DNA of 13,213 bases from SXMI01 sp964391365 (GCA_964391365.1 CAYMKW010000086.1:1-13213), one strand, 5' to 3'; numbered from the stretch's first letter, positions 1 to 6,515 are shown. Made by a program: numbers and translations. Notes: generated by a model from the sequence alone, not told the origin.

Positions 1-480
1 GCCGTGGAAGGACGGTTCGCGTTGAGACAGCGATGCCCGTAGCGCACGGAGGGCCTCGTCGGCCCGGGCGCCGCGGTCGGGAAAGGACGCGCCGAGCAGG
101 TCGAACTCCTCGCGCAGGCTGCCGACCCCAGTGCCCAGCACCAGACGGCCGCCGCTGACCACGTCCAGGGTGCCGTAGCGCTTCGCGATCTCGAGCGGGT
201 GGTGGTAGCCGAGCACCAGGACGTGGGTCGCCAGGCGGATCCGCTTCGTGCGCGCCGCCAGGAAGCCGAAGGTGGCCAGTGGGTCCCAGTAGCGGGCGCC
301 GCGGCGGTCGAGCTCGGCTGCGGGGATGCCGATGTGCTCGCTGCAGGTCAGGTGGTGGTAGCCGAGGCGGTCGGCCGCCGCGGCCACGGTGGCGAGGTCC
401 TCGATCGTGCCGTCGCGTTCCCAGTCGCCGTGGGTGGCGGGGTGGAACGTGACGATGGGCGAGGTGATGGCGAGTCTCAC
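1..480 (-). CDS. F420-type luciferase-like oxidoreductase, N-terminal part (cut by left edge)
   Basis: These 160 codons are the N-terminal half of a luciferase-like monooxygenase (LLM) family flavin/F420 oxidoreductase; the rest lies beyond position 1. The start is a GTG at 480-478 that overlaps the TGA of the upstream EthD-like gene (GTGA), which suggests translational coupling. Family signatures are visible: LGYHHLTCSEHIG (about residues 39-51), a beta strand and loop IRLATHVLVLGYHHP (81-95), and VVSGGRLVLGTGVGSLREEF (107-126), the typical 'SGGRhxhGhGxGW..EF' segment of the TIGR-type F420-dependent LLM proteins. Homologues are (beta/alpha)8 barrel enzymes that move hydride between F420H2 (sometimes FMN) and an alcohol, aldehyde, ketone or ene; the substrate cannot be inferred. 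It is the fifth gene of a minus-strand operon with an amidohydrolase, DUF35, a thiolase homologue and an EthD-like protein. Family membership is secure; F420 rather than FMN is inferred from resemblance. Confidence 0.9.
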   Translation of the reverse strand, partial: MRLAITSPIVTFHPATHGDWERDGTIEDLATVAAAADRLGYHHLTCSEHIGIPAAELDRRGARYWDPLATFGFLAARTKRIRLATHVLVLGYHHPLEIAKRYGTLDVVSGGRLVLGTGVGSLREEFDLLGASFPDRGARADEALRALRASLSQREPSFHG

Positions 481-1202
481 CGCCAGGCCTCCCAGCGGAT
501 CATCGACCGCAGCGGTCCGGCGAAGCGCGGGCGGACCGCACCGGTGCGCCACCGCTGCTCCACGAGCTCACGCGCCGCTGCGGTCGTCGCAGCGGGGTCG
601 CCGTCGAGGTAGAGCACGCTCACGAGCACATCGTCGCGCTCGACCCGGTCGGGGAGCGCCCATTCGTCGGTGGCGCGGTACACCCCTGCACCCGCCACGC
701 CGTCCACCTCCAGCAGCTCCGGCAGGTGCTCGCGGTGCAGCCACTCCAGCCAGGTGTCGACCCCGGTGACCGGCTCCTCGATCATCACCAGCACACCCCG
801 GTGCGGTCGCAGCGCGATCACCTCCGGGCTCACCAACGAGCTCGGCGCGGAGTACCAGCCCTGCAGGGCGAGCATCCGCACCCCGAGCGAGGGGCGCAGC
901 TCCGGGAAGCGACCGAGCTCGCGGAGTCGCCCGCCGAGCTGCATGAACCCGGCCAGGGTCGGCTCCACGGGGTCGGTCACGTAGTACTCGACCAGGTTGG
1001 CCATCCCGCCCATCGGGCCGGCGGCGGCGAGCCGCGCCTGGATCAGTTCGTCGTCCGCGATCCACCGGTGGGCCAGCGCGACGCCGGGCAACTGGTACTG
1101 CTCGGGCATGTGGTCGAGCAGGTGCCAGCGCAGGTAGGAGCCGTCGTCGTCGGGTGGGGCCGGTGGGGTCAGGCTGAAGATGCCGACACGGACGGGTTGC
1201 AC
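477..1202 (-). CDS. Duplicated EthD-like dimeric alpha/beta-barrel protein
   Basis: The 241-residue protein starts at GTG 1202-1200, chosen because a GGAGG lies 7 nt upstream and because a start at 1292 would run deep into the thiolase gene. It looks like an internal duplication of the EthD/dimeric alpha-beta barrel fold. The first half carries W26-H-x3-H31-M-P-E, followed by LPGVALAHRW; the second carries W154-x-H-x2-H159-L-P-E, followed by VDGVAGAGVYR. The spacing W-x4-[H]-[ML]-P-E is the same in both. Each half would give one ferredoxin-like unit, so a single chain could form the barrel that normally needs a dimer. No signal peptide or membrane segment is seen. EthD-like proteins are small, often of unknown function, and accompany ring- or side-chain-degrading oxygenases and CoA-linked catabolic genes. 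It lies 16 nt after the thiolase homologue and overlaps the following F420-type gene by 4 nt. A catalytic or chaperone role is not established. Confidence 0.75.
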   Translation of the reverse strand: MQPVRVGIFSLTPPAPPDDDGSYLRWHLLDHMPEQYQLPGVALAHRWIADDELIQARLAAAGPMGGMANLVEYYVTDPVEPTLAGFMQLGGRLRELGRFPELRPSLGVRMLALQGWYSAPSSLVSPEVIALRPHRGVLVMIEEPVTGVDTWLEWLHREHLPELLEVDGVAGAGVYRATDEWALPDRVERDDVLVSVLYLDGDPAATTAAARELVEQRWRTGAVRPRFAGPLRSMIRWEAWR

Positions 1203-1209
1203 GCTGCAG

Positions 1210-1214
1210 CCTCC
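1210..1214 (-). promoter_or_regulatory. Shine-Dalgarno GGAGG that fixes the GTG start of the EthD-like gene
   Basis: On the minus strand GGAGG (1214-1210) is followed by 7 nt and then GTG at 1202. It lies in the 16-nt gap after the thiolase stop codon. This decides against the longer reading frame that begins inside the thiolase gene. Confidence 0.75.
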
Positions 1215-1218
1215 GATC

Positions 1219-2373
1219 TCAGTCGGCCTCGAACAGGTTGACCGTGCACACGCTGCCACCACCAACGAGGTGGGCCAGTGCCCGCCGGGCACCTACCACT
1301 TGGCGATCACCGGCCTCGCCGCGCAGCTGGGTCACGATCTCGTGCACCATCGCCAGGCCGGTGGGGCCACCGGGATGCCCCCGTGCGATGAGGCCCCCGT
1401 CGGTGTTGAACGGGATGCGCCCGCCGAGTGCCGTGTCGTTGGCGTCGAGCAGTCGTTCCCCTTCGCCCTCGGCGCAGAAGCCGAGCAGCTCGTAGTACTC
1501 GAGCTCCTCGTTCGCGAACGCGTCGTGGCACAGTGCCAGGTCGATGTCGTCGGGGCCGAGACCGGCTTCGTGGTAGGCCTGCTGGGCGGTGGCGCGCGAC
1601 ATGGTCGCCGGCCCCACCACCGGTCCCAGGAAGGTGTGGCCGGGGGAGTAGGCCTCGGACTGCAGTGCCGAGGACACCGGCCGCACGATGCGCCGGTCGG
1701 GATGGTGGCGGCGCACCCAGTCGGTGCTGGCCACGATCGCGCATGCGGCGCCGTCGTCCGCGGGGCATGCCATCATCGCCGTGAGCGGCTCGGCCACCAT
1801 CTGGCTGGCCAGGACCTCCTCGACGGTCACGGTGTGATCGGGGCGGCGGTGGCTCAGCGGGTTGAGGGCGCCGTGGTTCCAGTTCTTCGCGGCGATGGCC
1901 GCGAAGTGCTCCGGCCGCGTGCCGTGGTCGTGCATGCGGCGTTGGGCCCAGAGCGCGAAGTAGGCCGCGGGCAGGATGGTCGAGTCGAGCTGGTCGCGCC
2001 CGGTCCCGCGGCTCGACGCGTTTCGGGCCATGTCGGTCATCTTGTCGAACGCGAGCGCCATGGCGACCTCGGCACGTCCCGACGCCACCGCCCACGCCGC
2101 CTCGCGGAAGGCGACCAGCCCGGTCGCCGACGCGTTCTCGATGTGGGTCACCGGTAACCCGGTCAGGCCGAGCTCCTTCACGGCCTTGATGCCGATCATC
2201 GCCGCGGGCTGGATGTAGCCCACGAACGCCTCGTCGACGTCGGCCAGGGTGATGCCCGCGTCGCGCAGCGCCAGCAGGCCCGCGTCGCGGGCCAGGTGCG
2301 CACCGGAGCGATCCGGGTAGCGGTTGAAGCGGACCATGCCGATCCCCGCCACCGCCGCGCCCTCGATCCTCAT
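1219..2373 (-). CDS. SCP2/lipid-transfer-type thiolase homologue with Ser at the nucleophile position (possible retro-aldolase)
   Basis: The 384-residue protein belongs to the thiolase superfamily, lipid-transfer (SCP-x/Ltp2-like) branch, without an SCP2 domain. The start is ATG 2373, overlapping the DUF35 stop as ATGA; the longer frame up to 2700 would run through DUF35. Seen motifs: HIENASATG (78-85), where relatives have ENACATG, so the acylated Cys is Ser82 (codon TCG); HDAF (283-286), the counterpart of HDCF; YELLG with Tyr294; NTDGGLIARGHPGGPTG (323-339) with His333 of the GHP motif; and an HLVGGGSVCTV tail (368-378). Known family facts: true thiolases need the Cys, whereas Ltp2 of steroid side-chain degradation is a retro-aldolase that works with the DUF35 domain of ChsH2 and relies on tyrosines. 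The neighbouring DUF35 gene fits such a pair. I infer C-C lyase or another non-thiolytic function on an acyl-CoA. The superfamily call is secure; the reaction is not. Confidence 0.88.
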   Translation of the reverse strand: MRIEGAAVAGIGMVRFNRYPDRSGAHLARDAGLLALRDAGITLADVDEAFVGYIQPAAMIGIKAVKELGLTGLPVTHIENASATGLVAFREAAWAVASGRAEVAMALAFDKMTDMARNASSRGTGRDQLDSTILPAAYFALWAQRRMHDHGTRPEHFAAIAAKNWNHGALNPLSHRRPDHTVTVEEVLASQMVAEPLTAMMACPADDGAACAIVASTDWVRRHHPDRRIVRPVSSALQSEAYSPGHTFLGPVVGPATMSRATAQQAYHEAGLGPDDIDLALCHDAFANEELEYYELLGFCAEGEGERLLDANDTALGGRIPFNTDGGLIARGHPGGPTGLAMVHEIVTQLRGEAGDRQVVGARRALAHLVGGGSVCTVNLFEAD

Positions 2374-2789
2374 GTGGCACCCACCGGTGAGAAGCGCATG
2401 ATCACCAGGTCGTTGCCCTCGTCGTCGGTGCGCAGTGTCTCGAGGTCCAGCACGACCTCGGCGCCGATCGCGAACTCCTCGGGCTCGCCGAGCAACAGCG
2501 CCTGCACGCGGGGTCCCTCGGGCAGGTCGACCTGGCCGACGCCGTAGGCGGACACCTCGGCGTTCTTCTTCGCGAACAGCGGCACGTGGACTTGGGTCCA
2601 GGTCCAGATCCGCCCGGTCGGGCCGAGCTCGACATCGTCGCAGCCGTCGTGCAGGCACCGCGCGCAGACCTGCCGGCGGGGGAAGAACGCCTCGCCGCAC
2701 GCGGGGCAGCGGCTGCCGAGCAGCCGGGGTGGCTCGTCCGGGTCGTCGGGCACGGTGAAGTAGCCCTCCTCGATCGGGATCCGCGCCAT
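2370..2789 (-). CDS. DUF35 zinc-ribbon/OB-fold protein, partner of the thiolase homologue
   Basis: The 139-residue protein has the two parts of the DUF35 family. An N-terminal rubredoxin-like zinc ribbon has all four ligands (C28-P-A-C31 and C42-A-R-C45), and an OB-fold follows from about residue 52, with IWTWTQVHVP, AYGVGQVDLPEGPRVQALL and the late strand LVIMRFSPV. Family members bind as partners to lipid-transfer thiolase homologues; ChsH2 DUF35 with Ltp2 and BbsA with BbsB are documented pairs. There the domain is thought to shape the CoA binding channel. Here it is a stand-alone protein without the MaoC-like hydratase domain of ChsH2. Its TGA overlaps the ATG of the thiolase homologue by 4 nt, as expected for equimolar subunits. 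It starts 25 nt after the amidohydrolase stop, and its ribosome binding site is weak (GGTCGG at best), so it may depend on coupling. No activity of its own is expected. Confidence 0.9.
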   Translation of the reverse strand: MARIPIEEGYFTVPDDPDEPPRLLGSRCPACGEAFFPRRQVCARCLHDGCDDVELGPTGRIWTWTQVHVPLFAKKNAEVSAYGVGQVDLPEGPRVQALLLGEPEEFAIGAEVVLDLETLRTDDEGNDLVIMRFSPVGAT

Positions 2790-2814
2790 CAGCCGACCGG
2801 GGCGCGGGTCTGGC

Positions 2815-4029
2815 TCACGCGGCCAGTCCGAGGAACTCGCGCACGTTGTCGCGCATGACGGCCCGGGTCTCGGCCTCGTCGAACTCGGGGATGTCCTTGA
2901 CGTAGGCGCAGGGGTCGGCCAGCCCCTCGGTGTGGGGGAAGTCCGAGCCGAACATCAGCCGCTCGATGCCGACCGCGTCACGTAGGCGGGCCATGTCGTC
3001 CTCGTAGTACGGCGAGATCCAGACCTGCCGGCGGAACTGCTCGACGGGGTGCTCGGAGAAGGCGAAGGGCATCTTGCCGTAGGCGTCACGCAGGTTGCGC
3101 AACAGGTCCGGCACCCACATCGCGCCGTTCTCCACCGAGGCGACGCGCAGCGCCGGGAACCGCTCGAGCAGGCCGTGGCAGACCATCGACGCGAGCGTGT
3201 CGGAGATGCCGCGGTCGGCGAAGGCCACCAGCGGGAACGAGGCGTGCTTGAAGCCCTCGAAACCGCCGCCACCACCCTGGCCCGGCTCGGAGGTGCGCCA
3301 GAACCTGCCGTAGTGGCTCACCCCGCTCAGCCCAGCGTGCAGCACCATCGGCACGCCGGCCTCGGCGATCAGGCCCCAGACCCGGTCGAACTTCGGGTGG
3401 GCCGGCGAGACGTAGCCCTCGGCACCGTCGGGCACCGGTCCGGGGATGGTGACCAGCACGCGCGCGCCGGCATCGAGCACCCGGGACACCTCGGCCTCGG
3501 CGAGCTGCGGGTCGGCGAGGGTGATCATCGGCGCTGCGTACAGGCGACCGTCGCCGCGGTCGAAGCCCCAGTCCTTGTCCAGCCAGGTGTTGAACGCGCT
3601 GAAGGCAGCGTGCAGCGCAGGCAGGTCGCGCCGCAGCGCCTCCTGCATTCCGACGCCCAGGGTGGGGAACAACAGCGCGCCCTCGAGGCCCTGCTCGTCG
3701 AGCTGGCGGACCCGGGCGGCGCGGTCGCGGTACTCGGGATGGTCGCTGATCGGGTCGAGCTCGCCGAACATGGTCTTCAGGTCGAGCCCGCCCTCGTTGC
3801 GACCCCGGAAGTAGTCCTCGAGGCTGCCGGGCGCGGCGATCGGGTCGAAGGTCGGGTTCGGGATGAACTTGTTGACCTTGCCGCCGACGAGCAGCCGCTG
3901 CTTGCCACCGATGTCGGCCCACTGCATGCAGCGCTTCGCCATCTTCGGGTCGATGTGTCGGGTGAAGGCGTCGGTGGCCTCGTAGTAGTGGTGGTCGGCG
4001 TCGAAGGGGCGGAATCCGAGCTCGCTCAT
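2815..4029 (-). CDS. Amidohydrolase-2 (PF04909-type) metal-dependent hydrolase or decarboxylase
   Basis: The 404-residue protein is an amidohydrolase-superfamily TIM barrel of the PF04909 type and the first gene of the minus-strand operon. Ligand motifs expected on the strands are present: FDADHHYYE (9-17) at strand 1, VPMVLHAG with His231, RVASVENGAMWVPDLL (296-310) with Glu300, and MFGSDFPHTEG with Asp363 and His366. An insertion with a Gly-rich loop (251-256) precedes a helical part. PF04909 members include ACMSD-type nonoxidative decarboxylases and C-C or ester hydrolases acting on carboxylated rings; actinobacterial paralogues beside FadD and thiolase genes are mostly uncharacterised. 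The ATG start at 4029 agrees with the conserved N-terminus and lies 6 nt after a TACACT -10 hexamer, which points to leaderless translation. The gene diverges from a second amidohydrolase across 51 bp. The substrate cannot be read from the sequence. Confidence 0.88.
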   Translation of the reverse strand: MSELGFRPFDADHHYYEATDAFTRHIDPKMAKRCMQWADIGGKQRLLVGGKVNKFIPNPTFDPIAAPGSLEDYFRGRNEGGLDLKTMFGELDPISDHPEYRDRAARVRQLDEQGLEGALLFPTLGVGMQEALRRDLPALHAAFSAFNTWLDKDWGFDRGDGRLYAAPMITLADPQLAEAEVSRVLDAGARVLVTIPGPVPDGAEGYVSPAHPKFDRVWGLIAEAGVPMVLHAGLSGVSHYGRFWRTSEPGQGGGGGFEGFKHASFPLVAFADRGISDTLASMVCHGLLERFPALRVASVENGAMWVPDLLRNLRDAYGKMPFAFSEHPVEQFRRQVWISPYYEDDMARLRDAVGIERLMFGSDFPHTEGLADPCAYVKDIPEFDEAETRAVMRDNVREFLGLAA

Positions 4030-4035
4030 GCCCGC

Positions 4036-4065
4036 AGTGTACGCCGCATCTAACGCCCGTGTCAG
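4036..4065 (-). promoter_or_regulatory. Promoter of operon A (CTGACA -18 bp- TACACT), leaderless
   Basis: On the minus strand a -35 CTGACA (4065-4060; one mismatch to TTGACA) is followed by an 18-bp spacer and a -10 TACACT (4041-4036). The ATG of the amidohydrolase comes 6 nt later at 4029. The expected transcription start therefore falls on the start codon, giving a leaderless mRNA, and no Shine-Dalgarno sequence could fit. This is the best sigma-70-type match in the window. Confidence 0.55.
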
Positions 4066-4066
4066 C

Positions 4067-4072
4067 TAGCCT
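4067..4072 (+). promoter_or_regulatory. Candidate -10 element of operon B (TAGCCT, 8 nt before ATG)
   Basis: TAGCCT has the TANNNT pattern and ends 8 nt before the ATG at 4081. No purine-rich ribosome binding site lies between, which fits leaderless transcription. No convincing -35 is visible at 16-18 bp. The element sits 1 nt from the -35 of the opposing operon A promoter, so the two promoters would compete for polymerase. Confidence 0.38.
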
Positions 4073-4080
4073 GCGCGCTC

Positions 4081-4944
4081 ATGGTGGACGTGGCAGTGAT
4101 CGATGCGTGGGTGAACATCTTCCCAGAGGCCTTCGCCTCGCGGTGGGCCGCCAAGGACGAACAGCAGGGCGTGCTGCAGATGTTCGGTCCCGACCTGGCC
4201 AAGGGGCCGACGGTCGAGGGCCTGGTGGCCGCCATGGACGAGGCGGGAATCGCAACCGGCATCCTGACCGCCGGGCTCAGCGACCCCGAACGGGCGCACC
4301 GCCGTGGCGGCTTCGCAGCCGAGGACTTCCTGGCCATCGCCGAGGAACACCCGGGCCGCTTCTGGGTCTCTGCCGCCGTCGACAAGGCCGCCAAGCCGTC
4401 GGTGAACGTGCGGCGCCTGCGTGAACTGGCCCAGCACCCGGCGTTCGTGCTGGCACGCGTCACGCCGCTGGTCGAGCAGTACGACCTGAACCACCGGCTC
4501 TACTACCCGGTGTACGCGGCGGCCGAGGAGCTGGGCGTGCCGATGTCGATCAACGTCGGTATCCCGGGTCCGCAGGTGCGCTCCCGCTGCCAGGACCCGG
4601 TGCTGTTGGAGGACGTGCTGATCGACTTCCCGAAGCTGACCGTCATCGGCGCCCACATGGGCCACCCCTACGAGTCGCTGCTCATCCAGTACATGCTCAA
4701 GTGGCCCCAGCTGCACCTGATGACCTCGGCGTACCTGGCGACCTACATGGAACCCGCGATGGTGAAGTTCATGGACTCCTCGCGGGGACGTGGCCGGCTC
4801 CTGTTCGCCTCGGACCACCCGGTGATCCCCGCGAAGAAGGCGCTCGACGCCGCACGCGCCCTGCCGCTGTCGGACGAGGGCATGGCCGAGTACCTCGGCG
4901 GCGCGGCGGCGCGGCTGTTCGGTCCCGGCGACGCCGGGAGCTGA
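4081..4944 (+). CDS. Amidohydrolase-2 family protein with an altered metal site
   Basis: The 287-residue protein is a PF04909-type barrel. Recognisable segments are VIDAWVN (6-12), NVGIPGPQVRSRCQDPVLLED (158-178), DFPKLTVIGAHMGHPYESL (182-200), QYMLKWPQLHLMTSAYLATY (203-222) and LLFASDHPVIPAKKALDAAR (240-259). His192 and Asp245 keep the positions of strand-6 and strand-8 ligands. The strand-1 HxH is replaced by W10-x-N12, and the usual strand-5 His is Asn158, so a normal metal centre seems unlikely. Homologues I recall from mycobacteria share IDAW and the CQDPVLLEDVL stretch, so this is probably a conserved subclass rather than decay. It is the first gene of a two-gene operon. Its stop lies 3 nt before the acyl-CoA synthetase start, which suggests that the synthetase acts on its product or substrate. 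The start ATG 4081 fits the conserved N-terminus and a leaderless promoter. Catalysis by a metal-free or one-ligand-poor site is inference. Confidence 0.87.
   Translation: MVDVAVIDAWVNIFPEAFASRWAAKDEQQGVLQMFGPDLAKGPTVEGLVAAMDEAGIATGILTAGLSDPERAHRRGGFAAEDFLAIAEEHPGRFWVSAAVDKAAKPSVNVRRLRELAQHPAFVLARVTPLVEQYDLNHRLYYPVYAAAEELGVPMSINVGIPGPQVRSRCQDPVLLEDVLIDFPKLTVIGAHMGHPYESLLIQYMLKWPQLHLMTSAYLATYMEPAMVKFMDSSRGRGRLLFASDHPVIPAKKALDAARALPLSDEGMAEYLGGAAARLFGPGDAGS
4936..4940 (+). promoter_or_regulatory. Ribosome binding site GGGAG of the acyl-CoA synthetase
   Basis: GGGAG lies inside the last codons of the upstream amidohydrolase and ends 7 nt before the GTG at 4948. It supports that GTG as the start and coupling with the upstream gene. 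Confidence 0.55.
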
Positions 4945-4947
4945 ACC

Positions 4948-6486
4948 GTGACGGTCCACGAGGCCGGCGAGCACCTCGCGGCCCGGGCAGCGACGACGCC
5001 GGACGAGGCCGCGTTGGTGATGGCGCCGAGCGGCACGGTGCGCACCTACGCCGAGGTGAACGACTCGGCGGTCCGTCTGGCGCGCCTGTTGCGTGATCGG
5101 GGCCTGCGCACCGGGGACCACCTGGCGGTCCTGGTGGACAACGAGCCGGCGTTCTTCGACGTCGTCTGGGCCGCCATGTACGCCGGGTTGTACGTCACGC
5201 CGATCAACTGGCATCTGTCCCCGGCCGAGGCGGGCTACATCGTCGCCGACTGCGACGCTGCCGCGCTGGTGGTCTCGGCGCGTCTGGCTGACGTCGTCGC
5301 CGGCATGGACCCGGCCGATCTGGCGGCGGTGGAGGTGCGACTCGTCGTCGGCGGGCCGCTCGAGGGGTTCGAGGGACTCGAGGCGCAGTTGGCGCGGACC
5401 GCGCCCGGCGAGGTTCCCGACGAGCACGACGGTGGCTGGATGTTCTACTCCTCGGGCACCACGGGTCGACCCAAGGGGATCCTGCCGCCGATGACCCCGG
5501 CGCCGCTCGGGGCGCCGTCGTTCCTGACCAGGATGCTCACCGGTCTGTTCGGCTTCGACTCGGAGTCCGTGTACCTGAGCCCGGCGCCGCTGTACCACGC
5601 AGCGCCGGCGGGCTGGACCGTCGGCACCCAGCGTCTGGGTGGGACTGCGGTGGTCATGGAGCGCTTCGACCCGCGTGAACTGCTTGCTGCGATCGAGACC
5701 CACCGCGTCACCCACGTGCAGCTTGTGCCCACCCACATGATCCGACTACTCGAGCTGCCCGAGGCCGAGCGCCGCGACGTCGACCTGTCGTCGCTGCAGC
5801 GGGTGATCCACGCGGCGGCCCCCTGCCCGGTGGAGATCAAGCGGCGCTTCATGGACTGGGTCGGACCGATCGTGCACGAGTTCTACAGCGGCTCCGAGGG
5901 GGCTGGATTCTGCTACATCGGCCCCGAGGACTGGCTGGCGCATCCCGGTTCGGTGGGGCGCTCGATGACCGGGGCGATCCACATCCTGGGCCCCGACGGC
6001 GCGGACCTGCCGGTGGGTGAGGAGGGTGAGGTCTGGTTCGAGACCAACCGACCGTTCGAGTACCACAAGGATCCCGACAAGACCGCGTCGGTGTGGGACG
6101 AACGCGGCTGGAGCTGGATGGGCGACATCGGCCGGGTCGACGCGGAGGGCTACCTCTACCTGACCGACCGCGCGAGTCACATGATCATCAGCGGCGGGGT
6201 GAACATCTACCCCCGCGAAGCAGAGGACGTGCTGATCCTGCACCCGGCGGTGGCCGACGTGGGCGTGCTCGGCGTGCCCGACCCGGAGATGGGTGAGCGG
6301 GTCTGCGCGTTCGTGCAGCTCGCACCCGACGCAGCGCTGGCCGCCGACGAAGCCGGCGAGGCCGAACTGATCGGGTGGTGCCGGGCGCGACTCAGCCACT
6401 TCAAGTGCCCCCGCGAGGTCCGCTTCGTCGATGAGCTGCCGCGACTGCCGACCGGCAAGCTGCTCAAGCGCCTGCTCGTGACCTGA
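4948..6486 (+). CDS. AMP-forming acyl-CoA synthetase (FadD-like)
   Basis: The 512-residue protein has all core motifs of the ANL superfamily. They are the P-loop YSSGTTGRPKG (167-177), YHAAPAGW (216-223), EFYSGSEGAG (311-320) as the Y-G/S-x-x-E adenine-binding motif, WSWMGDIG (388-395) with Asp393 for the ribose, the hinge region TDRASHMIISGGVNIYP (406-422) and LPTGKLLKR (500-508) with catalytic Lys504. It would activate a carboxylic acid with ATP to acyl-AMP and then to acyl-CoA in the cytoplasm. Length and motifs match FadD-like enzymes for medium-chain, branched, aromatic or steroid side-chain acids rather than long fatty acids; specificity is inferred only loosely. The start is GTG 4948, 3 nt after the upstream amidohydrolase stop and 7 nt after GGGAG. 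Its stop is followed by a G-run-rich 29-nt gap before a convergent gene. Confidence 0.93.
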   Translation: MTVHEAGEHLAARAATTPDEAALVMAPSGTVRTYAEVNDSAVRLARLLRDRGLRTGDHLAVLVDNEPAFFDVVWAAMYAGLYVTPINWHLSPAEAGYIVADCDAAALVVSARLADVVAGMDPADLAAVEVRLVVGGPLEGFEGLEAQLARTAPGEVPDEHDGGWMFYSSGTTGRPKGILPPMTPAPLGAPSFLTRMLTGLFGFDSESVYLSPAPLYHAAPAGWTVGTQRLGGTAVVMERFDPRELLAAIETHRVTHVQLVPTHMIRLLELPEAERRDVDLSSLQRVIHAAAPCPVEIKRRFMDWVGPIVHEFYSGSEGAGFCYIGPEDWLAHPGSVGRSMTGAIHILGPDGADLPVGEEGEVWFETNRPFEYHKDPDKTASVWDERGWSWMGDIGRVDAEGYLYLTDRASHMIISGGVNIYPREAEDVLILHPAVADVGVLGVPDPEMGERVCAFVQLAPDAALAADEAGEAELIGWCRARLSHFKCPREVRFVDELPRLPTGKLLKRLLVT

Positions 6487-6488
6487 GC

Positions 6489-6515
6489 GGGCGGGAGCGG
6501 GGGAGGGACGGCGGG
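6489..6515 (+). other. G-quadruplex motif between convergent genes
   Basis: The 29-nt gap between the stops at 6486 and 6516 contains five runs of at least three G: 6489-6491, 6493-6495, 6499-6503, 6505-6507 and 6513-6515. The connecting loops are 1, 3, 1 and 5 nt. This satisfies the usual G3+N1-7 quadruplex pattern on the plus strand, so it would be in the 3' end of the acyl-CoA synthetase mRNA. No hairpin with a T tract is seen, so the motif is the only candidate stop or pause structure here. In a GC-rich genome such motifs also occur by chance. Confidence 0.4.

Noticed and set aside
1203..1292. Upstream start of the EthD-like gene
   Set aside because: It would overlap the thiolase coding sequence by about 70 bp and lacks a ribosome binding site, whereas GTG 1202 has GGAGG at 7 nt.
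2128..2130. Ser82 as a sequencing error for Cys
   Set aside because: TCG to a Cys codon would need two base changes (TGC or TGT), and the HDCF motif is also altered to HDAF, so a genuine lineage-specific active site is more likely.
1180..2157. A 325-codon plus-strand frame opposite the thiolase homologue
   Set aside because: It has no motif, atypical composition and overlaps a clear superfamily member on the other strand.
2374..2700. N-terminal extension of the thiolase homologue
   Set aside because: The extra 109 residues are an Arg/Pro-rich out-of-frame reading of the DUF35 gene. The ATG at 2373 gives the normal thiolase N-terminus and an ATGA overlap.
4066..5736. A 556-codon open frame on the minus strand opposite operon B
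   Set aside because: It spans the junction of two well-supported plus-strand genes, is rich in R, H, G and Q, and shows no recognisable domain.
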